This document shows positions 9,770-24,139 of a stretch of 64,000 bases of DNA, in pieces (within the stretch, counting starts at the first letter, position 1; each line of letters opens with the position of its first letter). Below the pieces are notes generated by a model that saw only the letters and a program-made list of their open reading frames with translations, was not told the DNA's origin and did not search any database. Position numbers and translations under genes: made by a program. The stretch lies in assembly GCA_012861695.1 (NCBI GenBank), contig JAAOOA010000086.1:7283885-7347884 (forward strand), written 5' to 3'. This DNA comes from Trematomus loennbergii (lineage: Eukaryota; Chordata; Actinopteri; Perciformes; Nototheniidae).

Positions 9770-12700
9770 GACGAACCTCATCACAACAAATGTGAGATTT
9801 GATTCAATGTACAAACAACCTGATAAACCTGAAGAAAATCTAAAAGCCTTGGGAATTAAGCTTGCCATTTCAACTTAAACGATAATAATGTAATGTTTTC
9901 TACTTTCTGCTGAGTTGGGTGAACTTTTATTAATGCAGGTTTCAGTATAGAAAAAAAATTGGACTAACTCTTTTAAAGCTCCTTTACCTCAATTTTTGCA
10001 CACGCTGACCAACATTCACACATCGCACCACTCTTGCACTCCAACTCATTCACAAATTGCCGTCCCCTGACTGTAATCCAGTATAGCTTAGCGGTGAGTT
10101 ATAGCCCATTATTCCCTTGCTATACAACAGCCTTCACACTATGGAGGTAGGAGATAGCACTCCTCAGGCACTAAGCACTCACACAAAGGCTATTCTACCT
10201 TGTGTATGAGAGGAAGCCAGGGAGGAACCTGGGCTGCTTATCAGTATATATACTGGGTCACAAATGGAGGAGAGTAATATGTGTGTGTGTGTGTGTGTGT
10301 GGCTGTGTCTGTGTGTGTGAGAGAACATCCATCCCAGAGGTGTCAGAGTTATCTCCTGAGGCCAGAGAGAAAGAGCGAGGCACGAGGTGAAGGCAAGACA
10401 GAGATGGAAGAGGAAGGAGAGACATTAACAAAGCGGGGGAAAAAAAGTTGTAGAGAGATGGACACAGAGAGTAAGTGCTGTCAGCGATGTGCAGGGAGGC
10501 GTGTAAGACATGGTCAGTGTGTCAGTGGCCGTATCCGTCCCAGTAACATGTTAGCTGGACACACACACATTTGAGGAACCAGCTGATTCTCCCCATCACA
10601 CACTCCATCTCCAATGGCCCAGCCAGAGCTATTCATGACTCCAATGATTGGAAAATAATTCTGAAGTCAGGACAGTCTGCGTGAATTCAGGCTGCTAACT
10701 GAACACTGAGCCCTTTAAAGAGGCCTTATTATGATCTGAGTTTAAAGCTTGAAACTTTTAATGTGGATTGCCTTCTGTTCTCTGCCCACTGTTCAGTTTG
10801 AATTGTGCTTCCTCAAGGGGAAAGGTTTGAGCAAACGCTGATTTGACCTTTTCAGAACCGATTAAATGGGACAATTAAACAGTTTATGTTTTTACTTTGT
10901 CTTACTTTGATTTGTAAGTGATCATATTATATATTTGCTATGATCATTCATTCAATAGTCAGTCATGTACACATCTTAATAACACATATAAGTCAAAATA
11001 ATTGGACTCGTTGGTTTTTGAAAAGATATAGCTTCTTTTAGCACGTATGATGTGAATCATGTTTATCTTCTTAACTCCATGGTAATATTTCCCTAAACAC
11101 AGGGTACAGCTGAGGCCAAGGGGCATAATCATTACACATCCTCCAGAGTGCACATAAATGTCTATAGACTACTACATTTAATTATAATTAATTCAGAACC
11201 TGCTGAGATATTTCAGCCTGGATCAAAGCGCCTGATGCCCGAGTCACGCTGATAAACAGGCCACTCTCTGGTCATCTCTCTGACCTGACTGTGGACTTTC
11301 TTCCAAATATATTTTGATCATCATCAATCATTTATGTGAAGCAGAGCCACATATCACATTTAATATAATAGGGGTTAAAGGACCAAAGCAATTTAATCAA
11401 ATGTCGAAAAACATTCCAATTTAAAAAAGAAGAATAAAGCACTACCTCAAACACACACACTGGTAATTACATTGGATTCCAAAAGTAATATCAAAGTAAA
11501 TAGGTGAGCTCAGTACACACACTTTTTCCAGGCAAGGTTCTTTATCTTATCAAAACAGGTTTTCCTGTTTCAGCACCAATGGTTGGAGGCAAACGGACAA
11601 TTCACTGCGCACATTAGGATTCGCCCTCACACATGGGTTCAGGCAGCAGACTTGAGCAGACACCTGCTCTCCTGCCTGGAGTTGTTGTGAGCAGGTGAGG
11701 AAAAGCTCAACTGCTATGACAAGCTAACACACACCAACACAATTCCTCGGGGAGGGAGAAGAAAGGAGGAACGCAGAGATGGAAGGAGTGAGGTGGAAGA
11801 GAGAGCCGCCAGCTGGATGCAGGTGGGTTCATTCTGCCTGATAAGGATGGAAGGGGATGCAAGAAAAGAAAAGGAGAGAAAATGTGTGAGGTTTGGAGAG
11901 AGAAAACAGAGTGGAAGTGAGGAGTCAGGTTAATCCTGGTGGGAATAAAGAGATTGACAGAGTTGAGTGAATCTCTATCAATCTCTGGAGCCCAAACTGA
12001 CTGAGTGACCTCATGATTGACTGGCGACCTGGCAGAAATCCCTCTGTGATAACTGACACACTGCTGGCACACTGACTCAATGGATGGCTGGCTTTATAAG
12101 CCCCTCCAAAGACTGTCTGTCAACTATCACTTGAATAAATGAGTGAATGCATGACTGATTGGAGAGATGATTAATTGTCGTTACCTCTCAACCAATGACA
12201 AAACCATTGGTTATTTGAATTCTACTCCAAATGGTTGTTTGACCATTGATAAAATGTCCAGATAATGCAGTGTTACATGATATGACCCAAAGTACATGAT
12301 CAAACGCAAGGCTCTTTGTTCAGAAAGGCCCCACTTCCAAATGAATTGTTATTTATTTTAAGACTTTACTCAGCCTTTCTCTTTTTTTGTTTCTTGCAAG
12401 ATAGTAGATACTTTGACTAGCTTCGGTAGCAAACAATCCTTCAGTTGCAACAACCAGAGAAAAGTTGGTCTCTAAAAAATATATATTGCCATAACAAGAA
12501 ACTACATTGTCAATTAAGTTTCAAGGCAAAAATCTATTACGTTTGTTTTGGACATTTGGACGATAACAATGACGGCTCTGATCAGAGTCTGATGGGGTCT
12601 GCTTAGGGTTAGGTGAGGTTATTTATACTAACGTTTGTAACTTTAATCATGTCATCTATTTAAGCAATAAGAGGAGTTCATAAAACATAACCAAGTAAAA

Positions 12701-13163
12701 GTGTCGCGCTTTTGTTTGTATACATTTACAACATTAACCATTTGTTTGAAACTGCAACCATAGGTAATCTGGGAGAAAAATGTGTTAGTAAGGAGAAAAA
12801 GAATGGTAACCAGGGGTTTTTGTAGAAAAATATAAAGTAAAGTATGAGGGCAATAATGTGGCGCTGATCTTGTTGATAACATATATGAATTCTCGTCTTG
12901 TTGGTTACGCCCATATACAAGATGGTGTCGGGCGTAAACAACAAAGCGATGTCGGAGCTCCGTAAAAAAAAGCTGTCTGTGCCGCCTGACGCTCTATTTT
13001 ATGGTTTTCATATTTTTTGAGTTATACAGTTTTTGACGAAAATAAATATTGTTTTCTGGCATCACTTTAACATTTGATGGGGAAAATCTGCATTTTGGGC
13101 GCAGTGACCCATTACCCGGTTTAGACAAAACCCTGGTAACTAATGTCCACAGACAACGCTATT
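9770..13163. other. Unassigned DNA with one (GT)n tract
   Basis: No gene recognised. A (GT)n microsatellite lies at 10281-10318. The 121-residue minus frame at 11707-12072 arises from a purine-rich plus strand and is not convincing. Confidence 0.5.
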
Positions 13164-13463
13164 CTAAGGGGCCCATGTCATGGCCATTTCCACTGATCAT
13201 AATTACATTGTTGAGGTATACTAAAATAGATTTATACTGTGCAATTTTCCAAACTCACATTGGTTTCGCATACAGCATCTCTGTCAAGCATGTGTATTCA
13301 GCAGTATTCACTTTCTCCACTAAACGACTCGTTGGAGCTCTAGCCCCCCCCTCCCTGTGAGCCTAGTGTGCTCCGATTGGTCAGCTCGGCCACTCTGTTC
13401 TGATTAGTCAACCACCAGAGAGGCTACGCCCGCTTTTTTCGGGGAACATCAGTTATAGAAGAG

Positions 13464-13720
13464 TGTGACGGCCCCAGGGCCTTTGTGCAGGTGTGTTGCA
13501 GGGCTTACGGTGGGGTGGAGCTGAAGAGGGTAATCAGCGCGATCACGGAGCCGGTGCTATTAATCCCAGCGGCCCGGAGTCTCTCTCCAAAGCGGCTGCA
13601 GAAGGACGAACTGAGCGACCCTCTCCCCTCGACCACCTATCTCTGCATTTACCACAATAAATGTGCCGTGGTTTTGTAAACTCGTGTATGTCTCCTTGCC
13701 TTTCCGAGCCGGTCATAACA
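13464..13720 (+). mobile_element. Solo LTR (Gypsy/LTR-retrotransposon type) with 5-bp target duplication
   Basis: The 257-bp unit begins TGTGACGG and ends CATAACA, the canonical TG...CA limits. It is flanked on both sides by AAGAG (13459-13463 and 13721-13725), a perfect 5-bp duplication. An AATAAA signal lies at 13656-13661, consistent with the R-U5 side and plus orientation. No internal retrotransposon sequence flanks it, so it is probably a recombination product between two LTRs. The superfamily is inferred from the ends only. Confidence 0.85.
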
Positions 13721-14346
13721 AAGAGTAAGTTATTTTTACCTGTAATAAACTACTTTGATGAGAAATCAAATCATGGTTTGCTATATATGAATTCAGGGAA
13801 GAAAGGATAGGCCTACTAAGTATTTCCATTAAACTTTATTTTTAGAAATGTACAAAATGAACATAAATATACATATATACACGGTATATCATCCATTCCT
13901 CCTCGCATCTTGCCTGCGCACAGCCGGTGCGGTGCAGGCCTCAGTAGTAGTCCCGTCCCCGTCATGGATTGTCCGCCAGGATCTGGCTGGACGAAATCAA
14001 AAGCAAATCACAAAATATTAGAGAAACTTAGTTGTTTTAGATTCGTTAGTAGTAATGAACAGCTTGCCTGCTAATATGCTAACCTAGCTTTGTTTACCTT
14101 GGTAGCTAACACGATATGAACGTTAGCTTGGAGGAAAGGCAACTATAATGCAGTGTAATAAAACTATGAACAAAAGCTAGTGGTTCATATTAGGCTAGCA
14201 ATAATGTGTTTATAATTGCAATCGTATACGGGTATTCTGCTACCATACAATGTAACTTGCATGAATACATTGTTTTGCGCTAGCATACAGCTAGCCTCGT
14301 TAGCTACATGCAGTATGTACTGTCACAATGTACGTAAATCACCCGG

Positions 14347-14693
14347 AGTATACTGTATGAGTATTCCGTGTGTGTGACTGCAGACATTCTCCTGCCATGA
14401 CAAACATGTAAGGCCATCTGCTGACATTGTAGTTGATATATTTAAACGCTAGCAACGTAGCATCACAAAAATGTTTTTCCGACCAAACCTAGCTTAGCTC
14501 CGTGTGTTAGATCGGTTGCATACACGCTACGCCAGCTATAATGTAATTACGTTTCGCGACTGACCGCACGGCAGTATACTGTCAATAGGTATTTTGTGTG
14601 TGAATGCAGACATTCTCCTGCTATGAGATACATGTATGCAAGGCCATCTGCTGATATTAGAGTTGATATATGGAAACTCTAGCAACTTAGTTA
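14347..14693 (+). repeat. ~226-bp-offset direct repeat inside the family C element
   Basis: cagacattctcctgc followed by aaggccatctgctga and agttgatatat occurs at 14381-14440 and again at 14607-14670, with tagcaac downstream of both. Confidence 0.75.
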
Positions 14694-15309
14694 GCACAGT
14701 TAGCACTGTGTCAATGGCTTAGCAGTCCAACACAGTTTACACATTTAAACAGTCTTGTTTGATAAATACACAAATAACAATGCAAACTTACAGGTTGTAT
14801 ACCCGGATCTTCCCCTGCTCCAAACGGTCCAAACAAGCTGTGCATATCCGGCCTCAAACTGGGCAATGTTTTGGAAGCTTTCGTCTGTGAAATGCCGGTT
14901 CTTCGAACCTCTGGAGGAGGAACACGCCGCTGCTGGTGTGGCCATAGCTCTTCGGGATTGGTCCATTTCGTTCCGGGTACCGCATGACATCATGCGGTAC
15001 CCGGAAGAATCAAATGGGCAGTGACGTATCTCCAACGAGGCGTTTTGGGGAGGTATTTTCTGTGTTAGAGTTTTACTCGCTACAGGGTGTACTTTGAGGG
15101 TTTTGACTCTGCACACCGTTTACATGCATAAAAACCATAAACACACAAGGGGACGGGTAATAACCGGAAAAGCATGACATGGGAGCTTTAACAGCTTAGA
15201 GAAGGCCTTTCCCTATTTCAACATGTGAAACCCAGAAAAAAAGGATTTTCCAAGTTTGATATGGAAGAACTTCACTGGCCTGCATCAGGGTCTGACCTCA
15301 ACCCCATCC

Positions 15310-15430
15310 ACTTTGGGCGGTGGTGGCGAAGTCCATAGGGACTTGGCTTGGCAACTGGAAGGTCACCAGTTCAAGTCCCGGCAAGACCAAGTGCTACTGA
15401 GGTGTACCTGAGCAAGGCATCGTTCCCTAC
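15310..15430 (+). repeat. Degenerate tRNA-derived SINE head
   Basis: ggcggtggtggcgaagtcca resembles the A-box start and cagttcaagtcccgg the B box of a common fish tRNA-SINE. They are followed by ctgaggtgtacctgagcaagg, the usual next segment. The 3' half is missing. Confidence 0.6.
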
Positions 15431-15498
15431 ACTTTTTTTTTAACTTTTACATTTACTACTCATTTAACACAGTTGATTACATGCTGTTAATTAATTAA

Positions 15499-16395
15499 TA
15501 GACCCTAGCCACACGGAGAAGATATCAAAAAAGTCTTCCGTCCACACGCAATCGGCACCAGAAACGTGTCCGTCCAAACGAGACCGCTCGACCCGCTGGA
15601 GACGCTGTAGTACATATGCCGGGCCTGTAAGTGGCGCTGTACTTCCGCCACAAAATACACCAAAAGCAGCGAATAAGACCCCCGAGCATGGTTGCCATGG
15701 TTGCCCTTCTGTTTATTCTCTGCGGTGGATTTAGCAACATGTAGTTCATGTAGTTCTCCATGTCCACTTGTTACTGATGGTTGTGGTGGAGGAGCTGTAG
15801 ATTGTGCACTAACATCTGTAGCATGGTCAGTAGCGTCTGGAGCACAAAAGCAACCCTGTGATCTGCCATTGTTGTTGTTGGCGAAACACAGCAGCAGAGG
15901 TGGGGAGAGGCAGGGCTCTGGCTGTTTCGGCGGCTGCTGCTTCTCTTTTTCTCCCTCCCCGAGGCGAGCGTGTGCTCCTGCTGTAAAAGGCAGGTGCACC
16001 GCACCCACTGCCACTAACTCTGAGCCTGGCTCCCGAGCAGGACGTTCTCCCCGGTAGTCCACCAGCAGATGAAAAACACCCACCTCTCCGCCTCTTCCAA
16101 GGGACGAGGGAACCGTGCGGGGGGGGTCTGCTGGAGGCTCCTGCTGGGTGCACTGTCCTGCGAGATACCGGGACCTGGCTCGAAACACTGTTGTTGTTGT
16201 TGGCGAAACACATCAGCAATGACGCGGGTGACGCGGGGGGAGCAGTAGAGGTGGGGAGAGGCGGGGCTATTGCGTCATCGTTATCAGGAAATGATCGTAT
16301 AGGGCGTACACACGGAGCCGTTTGGCCCCCCAGAGCGTTGCGTCTGCAGATCTACCCACCTTGGGACCCGTTATCGTTATCGTGTGGCTGCAGCC
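15499..16395. mobile_element. MITE-like element with short inverted ends, possible TTAA flanks
   Basis: The left end contains tagccacacgg and the right end cgtgtggctgcagcc, imperfect inverted termini. TTAA lies at 15495-15498 and 16396-16399. The 227-residue minus frame at 15505-16188 covers most of the unit but has no recognisable domain and is repeat-derived. An inner block (about 15597-15735 and 15960-16120) is shared with the family B element at 22690-22990. The gttgttggcgaaacaca motif is duplicated at 15872 and 16198. Confidence 0.6.
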
Positions 16396-16399
16396 TTAA

Positions 16400-19300
16400 T
16401 TTATCCAGTGTTTCATTCACAATCTGTTAATACATGCTAAATAGAGATTGTTAAAGGTGTATATCTGGGGATTGAGCAAGTGTTAACTTTAACAAAGGGG
16501 ACTGTTATTCAATCAATCAAATTTAAAACAAAGTGCATTAAACACTTATTTTTCTACAGGTGAAAAAGATAAAGCGTTTTCTCCCGTGATATACTCACTC
16601 ACCTTCACTGTCAGCAGCTGTAACAGCGCTGCTTAGGGAGACAGCTGTTTGACTTTGACAGGTTACGTGTAGATGATGAGTCTACTGACACTCCTCACGT
16701 CTTGTCGGCACTAAGTGTGTATCCTGCTCCAGTGTGTCCTGCTCTGTCTGTGTCAGCTGTAATGTTCCTTGTAATGCATCACCGCCAATTAACCAAGTCA
16801 AATTCTGTTTGCCACCACTGTAGCTGGCACATCAAGACGACAGTGATTCTAATTGTATTTGTGAAAGATCACAGCAGAAACAGCTTGCATCCGACTTTTT
16901 CTCTCTGATCCTTTTTTTGAACATTAGACAAATCTAATTCAGGTGTTTAAAGTGTGGGAAAGTTAGAAAAAAGTGTTCTGGCAGACAGTCGGACCAGCTG
17001 CTTCACTGCTTTTCTGGATGATTGCTACAATGAAAGTTGTATGTAAGTTTCCCTTTATCGGTTAATCTGTAAAACGAAGCTCAACTGTATCTCCTTCAAC
17101 GTCTTACAAAGGGCCTTATGTTAACAAGTAGGAGCTTTGAAGTGTTGGCCTATTTCCAGACAATAGACTTACGGTATAAAACCTAATGAATGTGTGCATG
17201 AAATCTAAAACATTGATCTATGTGCAAAACAAATATCTTTGAAGTCAATTGTTTGGTGTGTTTCCCCATTGACAGTGGGTTAGGGTTTAAGGTTGAAAAC
17301 AATTGTAATGCGTGTTCAATGACATTTCGGACTATTTAGTTTTCATAACATGTCTTCTTTCAGACCGATAGAAGACACATATTCTTTGGCTCTTCACCAC
17401 GAGTTTCTCATCCACAAATCAGAAAATACTTGTTAAGTTTTGTTAGGGTTTCTGTAGAGTCTTCTCTCAAAAACTTGCTAGAAATGAGTCTGAAAGGAAA
17501 TCTCAAGTGTCCTCCTACTGTAGCCCTGACAGCTGCTCCGAACTTTTTCTTTCACATTTCAAAGAGAGAGCGGCTCTCTGAGCTGCAGCATTAATTGCTA
17601 TCCTGACACAGACTCTCAACTTTCTTTTTCGTTGCTCAAATGCAAAACAAAACAACCAAACAAAACCCGTGGCATCACACTGACCCGTTAGGGAGAGCTA
17701 CATTTTTTACACCAGATCTGTTTTGGGTCTTTTGCTTCATTTCACGATGAATGACAAGCACATATACAGGCAGTTTTTTTATTTTTCGAAAAGCGTTTCA
17801 TTACATTTGATGGCTAATTGTCGGAGCTAACAAGGTGGGGTGTGAGGCGCTCGGAATAAAAAATTACAGCTTGATTGGAACTGACATGTTGAAAGTTGTG
17901 TGATTTAGGGTTATGTTTCACATTAGACACACTTTGTCTTTTCCTCTTCAATCATTTACTGTGGAACACATGCACTTTTTAATATATTTGGCAGCAGATC
18001 ATTCCAGTCTAACATGTGATGTTTCATCTGAACCAAAGTGAAAAAGTGACTTCTTCAGAGGCTATCTGTAAAGACGGGACTTTAAAGAGCAGATGAAGTG
18101 ATGAAGAGGAGAAAGTATGTACACTAAACACAGACATATAGAGCCAACCTGAGGCTATGTGCTCGGTGGTCCATTAAATCACGAATGTAGCTCTCAAGAG
18201 AATGTCAATAAGATAAGGAGCATATCAAAAAGATCACTGAGATCGTATCAAGAGAGCTGAGACTGACAGATGCACACTGATGGACGGACAGATCACATCA
18301 AGGAAGAGATGCAGGAAGTCATGACATCCAACAGTCAGCCAAGCATGAAATACCTTGCAACGTGTACACATAAAACAACTCATCTGAAGAACCAAAAAAA
18401 GAACTTTTACGATTACTAATGTAAAAGTCTCCTTGAAATATAGATTTCCTGACAGCATTGTAAGCAAAATGCACTGAAGATTGCAAGAGGGGAGAAGAAA
18501 GGGAGGGGGGGGGGGGTTACCTGTGTACCCATTGGAGACAGCTGAAGTGCTTTTTACATGACATAAGCTTTTTACATGACAGTTTAAATGAAAAATTCCC
18601 CTCCTGGGTGAGACGCGCCTCGTCTTTTAAAGTACCGTGAAAGTCGTCTCCGATGTGGCCGCGGTGCCCGCCTCAGCTGCCTGTGCCAAAAACAAATTGC
18701 TGCCATTGCAGCTTGATGAGGAGGAAGGGCGAGTCTGCAGTTCGTACCTTTTCATTACTCAACATTTCTGACAGCTTATCTACACCCCGTTTAAGAAATC
18801 CCTCCTTTCAAAAGGTTTGAGAGGCTGAGTCAGGGGGGGGGGGAGCAGTGTGTGTGTGTGTGTGACAGAGAGTGTAAATGGGAGGGATAGTAAAGAAAAG
18901 AGGCAGGAAGAGAAGGCCCTTATTAAGTCTTACTTGGTCTCAAATAAACATTATATCTAAGTTATCAAATCTAAAGTTCCTCACAGGTAGGGATGGTGCA
19001 ACAGAGGAAACCCACAGTAGTAAGAAAACTAATAAAAATAATCTATATTTTTTTTAAAGAGATCTTCAACCCAGCACTTCACAATGTGTGACAACATGCT
19101 GGCAAATAAATGAACTATACACAACTTCCATCATCAGCAGCTCTGAAAAACTGATGATGCTGGATTTATCAGGCAACCCTTTTTGCTGTATACTTAAAAG
19201 AGAAAGTTTTGTTTTAAGAATTGATATTAGTGTCAACGGTAAGACGATTCATCACCATCATTCATTTGTTCTCCCCTGCATGACGGTTCATTAGACGCAT

Positions 19301-19860
19301 TTTTCACAAACATACCATCTCTAATGCAGGCCATTGCAGATTTTTATACAAGTAATTATCAGTTAGAATACTTCAAATCAACTGCAAAATGCAGGATTGT
19401 TAATCGTAAAAGGGAACCTCCATTTACGACTAAAACTTTAATTTACCATCCAGTAGATATGATCTAGATCAGGAAAAGGTCTCTTATTGCATCATTGGAA
19501 GGGACACTGTCGGAGACTCGTCCCCTGCATGATCGCACCTCAGCGGGTCGGCCCGGTTACATCCAGGGTGTTCACATTTGTGGGAAAATGTCCGCAGGCG
19601 TGAGCAACCATCCGCAGAGCTGTTAAAAACCATCATCACCAAGTCATCACCTTCAACTCTAAGTAGAGAGGCGGAGAGGAGAAGGCCTCCGGAGGTGAAG
19701 GAAAAGAAAGTCTAGGCTGCGACACCTGACAAGTTGGTATGTTCTAAAAAAACAAGTGAAGTGGGGCTTAATTTACTTCAGCTAAAGATCTATGCCTTTA
19801 CTATCAATTCAACCAACTTATTATATTATACTTAGTATATGATTATTCTATACAAATGTC
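16400..19860. other. Unassigned DNA
   Basis: No gene or repeat terminus seen. Two long G runs occur at about 18505-18516 and 18832-18842, each near other G tracts, with potential for quadruplex formation. A short (GT)n follows the second. Confidence 0.45.
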
Positions 19861-19995
19861 TCTAAGAGAGGTGGGCCATCTCTAAGTGGTTGACCCATCA
19901 CAACAGAGACGGCCAGCTAACCAATCAGAGCAGACTGGGCTCTGCCTTCAGACAGAGGGTGACAAGAGGTGCATATGAGCATAATATGTTATTTT
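19861..19995. repeat. Partial TTAA family A element
   Basis: Contains ccaatcagagcagactgggc and cagacagagggtgacaag, the inner part shared by copies at 22170, 28200 and 32200. The terminal parts are missing. Confidence 0.7.
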
Positions 19996-20339
19996 TAAGG
20001 CATCAGTTCTTTATAAAACATAATAAAGCTTGAATACACTAAATGCTTTAAGACGTATCAAGTTTACTCTAAAATGCATTTCGTTGATACCATTTATTAT
20101 TTCCCTCTGCAATGTGTCTGTGTTTATCACATCTAACCTACTTTAAACCATTGACTGTTGTTTTGGGACCATTTAGAAGATGGGGTTAGATACATTTCGT
20201 TGTTCACAACATTTGGTTAATGTTAGGGGTTTTTAAGCTTATTTTGCTGTTAATACATGAACTCTTTCCAATTCTATACGTGTACATATTATACATTGTA
20301 AATACTTTATGTTAAGTCTCAAGCTTTTTAATAGCTTTT

Positions 20340-20790
20340 CAATATTCAAGATTCAAGGCTTTATTGTAATGTGCACAGTAGCTATAGTGTAGATATGGCA
20401 ATGACAAACTTAAGTCAGAGGCTCCTCCAGCACTGCAACATGAATACAGGACATACAACTAATTCAACCAATACAAATTGTGAAATAAATAACAATAGAA
20501 ATATAATAGTGCAAGAGAATGTTTTGAGATGTGCAAGTAAATACAAATACAATTGAAATAGTGCAGGAAGAGTCTATTTACACTATTTATTTGATAAATA
20601 AATTGCAAAATGCAAGCAGATGAATGTTTATGGAGGCACTTTACAGAGTTCAGGTGTTTCATCATCTTATGGCCTGTGGGAGGAAACTGTCTCTGAATCT
20701 GGTGGTTTTAGTCCTGATGCTGCGGTACCGCCTGCCAGACGGCAGCAGACACAACAGTTTGTGGCTGTTATTGGGTGTCCCATTTTACAT
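20340..20790 (+). repeat. Interspersed repeat (fish LINE/SINE-like tail type)
   Basis: The block starts attcaagattcaaggcttta and includes gtcagaggctcctcca, atggcctgtgggaggaaact and gctgcggtaccgcctgcc. I recognise these as parts of a dispersed repeat common in spiny-rayed fishes. The class is uncertain. The 88-residue frame at 20620-20886 crosses it and is not a gene. Confidence 0.5.
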
Positions 20791-21739
20791 ACCTCCATAA
20801 TGTCTCATGATTGTAAACAAGTGAGTTATATTGAATTGAATGGACTTGAAGACCAGTGTGAGATTGAGTATCATTCACTAAAATAAATCATACAAGAAAA
20901 GTTTTGCAACTTGTTTAAGAAAAGTTGTTTCCTTGGCCTCTGGTATGATGATATGACTGCTGTTCAACGCTGTAAACTGGTAACTAGGACAACTACAATA
21001 CATTCTCCTGATCTGCTCCTATTCACTGTGGTTATTTGCTGTAGCTGATAATACAAACTCAACATTTCCACCATCTGTTTCACATTAAAACACTTCTAGC
21101 AGTTCAGGGAACATAATCTCCTCCATCCCCTGCAAGCAACCCACTGTGAGACATCTATAGGAAGTGTTGATTTTAAATAGCAACCAACAAACAGCACTTT
21201 CAAATCTGTTTGGGTAAATTATAAAAACAGAGAGACAAATAAGGCATGAAAATGTTTGGATGATTCTGGGAAAATATGAGATTATGATGAATCTACCATG
21301 TCAGTACAAACTGAATATAGAACAAGGCTTTTATTGGATCATTCATATTGATGTAAATCAGGATGTATAAGGACTACTGGATAAACAAAGTGGAAGTGAG
21401 GTCAGATAGGGAATAAGGGAGCCAAAAAGACAGGAAAAGACGGCAAGGTGGCCCGATCCTAAAGATAGAATATCTCCCAGTTTGATCCCCGTAACATCCT
21501 ACTTACACATCCTTATGAAAGACACTAAACGCCCACACCCCCTCTTCGTAATCAGTGTTATAGAAGGGGAGACCTAAAGAGCGTGCTTATGTCAAATCCT
21601 CACAGTGAATTAGACGATTCCCCCTGAGGGTAAAGCTATGGCTCAGAAGGCCATGCTCCTTTCTTCCACAGTGTGCTCACAGAAAAAAACTGTTGGTGAA
21701 ATAGGAAATATAAATTATCTCGACCTCGCTCTCTATCCA

Positions 21740-22180
21740 GTCAGCAACATCTCTATCACCACAGCTCGAGTATATATGCTGCATACTTATACTGTATACA
21801 GTTTTGGAATTGGAAGTATTAAACTAAGTTTTGAGGGGTCTTGTTTGTTTGCTTTGAAGGTTAATATTGTGCTTTTTTACTCCACATTATTTGACAGATT
21901 TATTTACTTTTACAGATTATTAGTTAATACATTGCCTAATAAATGAACATAGACATATCATTTGAAATATGGAGCAGCAGTATACAATAGGTATAATTAA
22001 AACCTTTACCAGCTGCAATAAACACACGACTGCATCAATAATCATAATCCAACAATTGTATATATTTTCTTTTTTCTTAAATGGGCTATTACGCACATTA
22101 AGTACTTTTTCTTTTCATACTACTTTTTTAGTAAGTATATTTTTATGCCAGTACTTGCACTTTGACTTCAAGAGGCTATG
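21740..22180. repeat. Degenerate copy of a gtacttgtactttac-type DNA repeat
   Basis: Contains ttttttactccacattattt, tttacttttacag and gccagtacttgcactttgac, weak matches to the better copy at about 24635-25090. Confidence 0.45.
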
Positions 22181-22395
22181 GAGGATTCCTTTGTTTACTT
22201 CAGTAATATAGTGACATCACTATGTAACACTTGCACGTCTATTGGCTAGCCCTCCAACGCATTGTACGTGATAGGCTAAGGGGCAGGACATCTCTTAGCG
22301 GTTGAGCAATCAGAGAGCCGGTCACCTAACCAATCAGAGCAGACTGGGCTCTGGTTTCAAACAGAGGGTGAAAAGAGGTGCTTTTTAAAATGTAG
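22170..22395. repeat. Partial TTAA family A element
   Basis: tttgtttacttcagtaatat, gtgacatcactatgtaac, gctagccctccaacgcattg and ccaatcagagcagactgggc occur in the same order as in the copies at 28077-29367 (reverse) and 31946-32365. The outer ends are lost. Confidence 0.75.
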
Positions 22396-23102
22396 TATTG
22401 CCACTCTTAAAGGGGACCTATCATGCAAAATGCACTTTTGTACGTCTTTTATACATGAATATGTGTCCCCGGTGTTCCAGGGAACTCACCAAGTGTCAGA
22501 AAACACAACCCTCTCTATTTTCCTCCATACCAAATCTCTAAAAAAGGGGCTGCAACGGATCTGATAAAAACTGATCTAGATTTGAACACTGTCCTGACGT
22601 CAGGACGGTGGCGCTACGGCTATTGGGCCAACTCTCCACCTATCAGGGGAATGTGGGGTTGGGCCATGGCCGGCCATTGCCGCTCAAAAGTGCTGGAGAC
22701 GCTGTAGTACATATGCCAGGCCTGTAAGTGGCGCTGTAGTCTGCCACAAAAGCAGCGAAGAAGACTTCCCGCACATAGTTACCATGGTTACCCTTCTGTT
22801 TATTCTCCGCTGTGGCTTTTTTTCTCCCTCCCGAGGCAAGCGTTTGCTCCTGCTGCTTTAATTCAATGCAAACCCTCCCCGTCGAGGCAAGCACTGTAAT
22901 TCTCTCCGGTTAGTCCACCAGCAGATGACAAACACCCACCTCTCCGCCTCTTCCAAGGAACGAGGGGACCGTGCGGCAGAGTTTCAGTTAGGTTTTCTTT
23001 CGCCGGTCAAGATGTCCGTTAAAGTTTAAATCTTCCGGACAAAATTAGAAAAGTGCCGGTCAAAGGTCTTCTTTGTTATTTATTGAGCTTTTAAAACAAA
23101 TG

Positions 23103-24115
<1,013 letters not shown>

Positions 24116-24139
24116 GCTCTCCTGCAGGGGGGCGTGGTT

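Larger units (their letters stand above)
13168..15187. mobile_element. TTAA element, family C, carrying a nested solo LTR
   Basis: The left end reads aggggcccatgtcatgg. The right end is its imperfect inverse, catgacatgggagct, followed by TTAA (15188-15191). The left TTAA is mutated to CTAA (13164-13167). The left 200 bp and right 150 bp match the inverted copy at 43438-44900. TTAA targets and AGG-type ends suggest a piggyBac-like MITE, but no transposase is present. The interior includes a solo LTR and a local duplication at 14347-14693. Confidence 0.75.

Noticed and set aside
11707..12072. 121-residue minus-strand frame
   Set aside because: It is opposite a purine-rich strand, Ser/Pro/Leu-rich, with no domain or splice context.
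15505..16188. 227-residue minus-strand open frame
   Set aside because: It lies within a MITE-like unit, shows no domain, and parts are shared with the non-coding family B element.
18505..18842. G runs as a regulatory quadruplex site
   Set aside because: The runs are simple homopolymers in unassigned DNA; nothing else indicates regulation.
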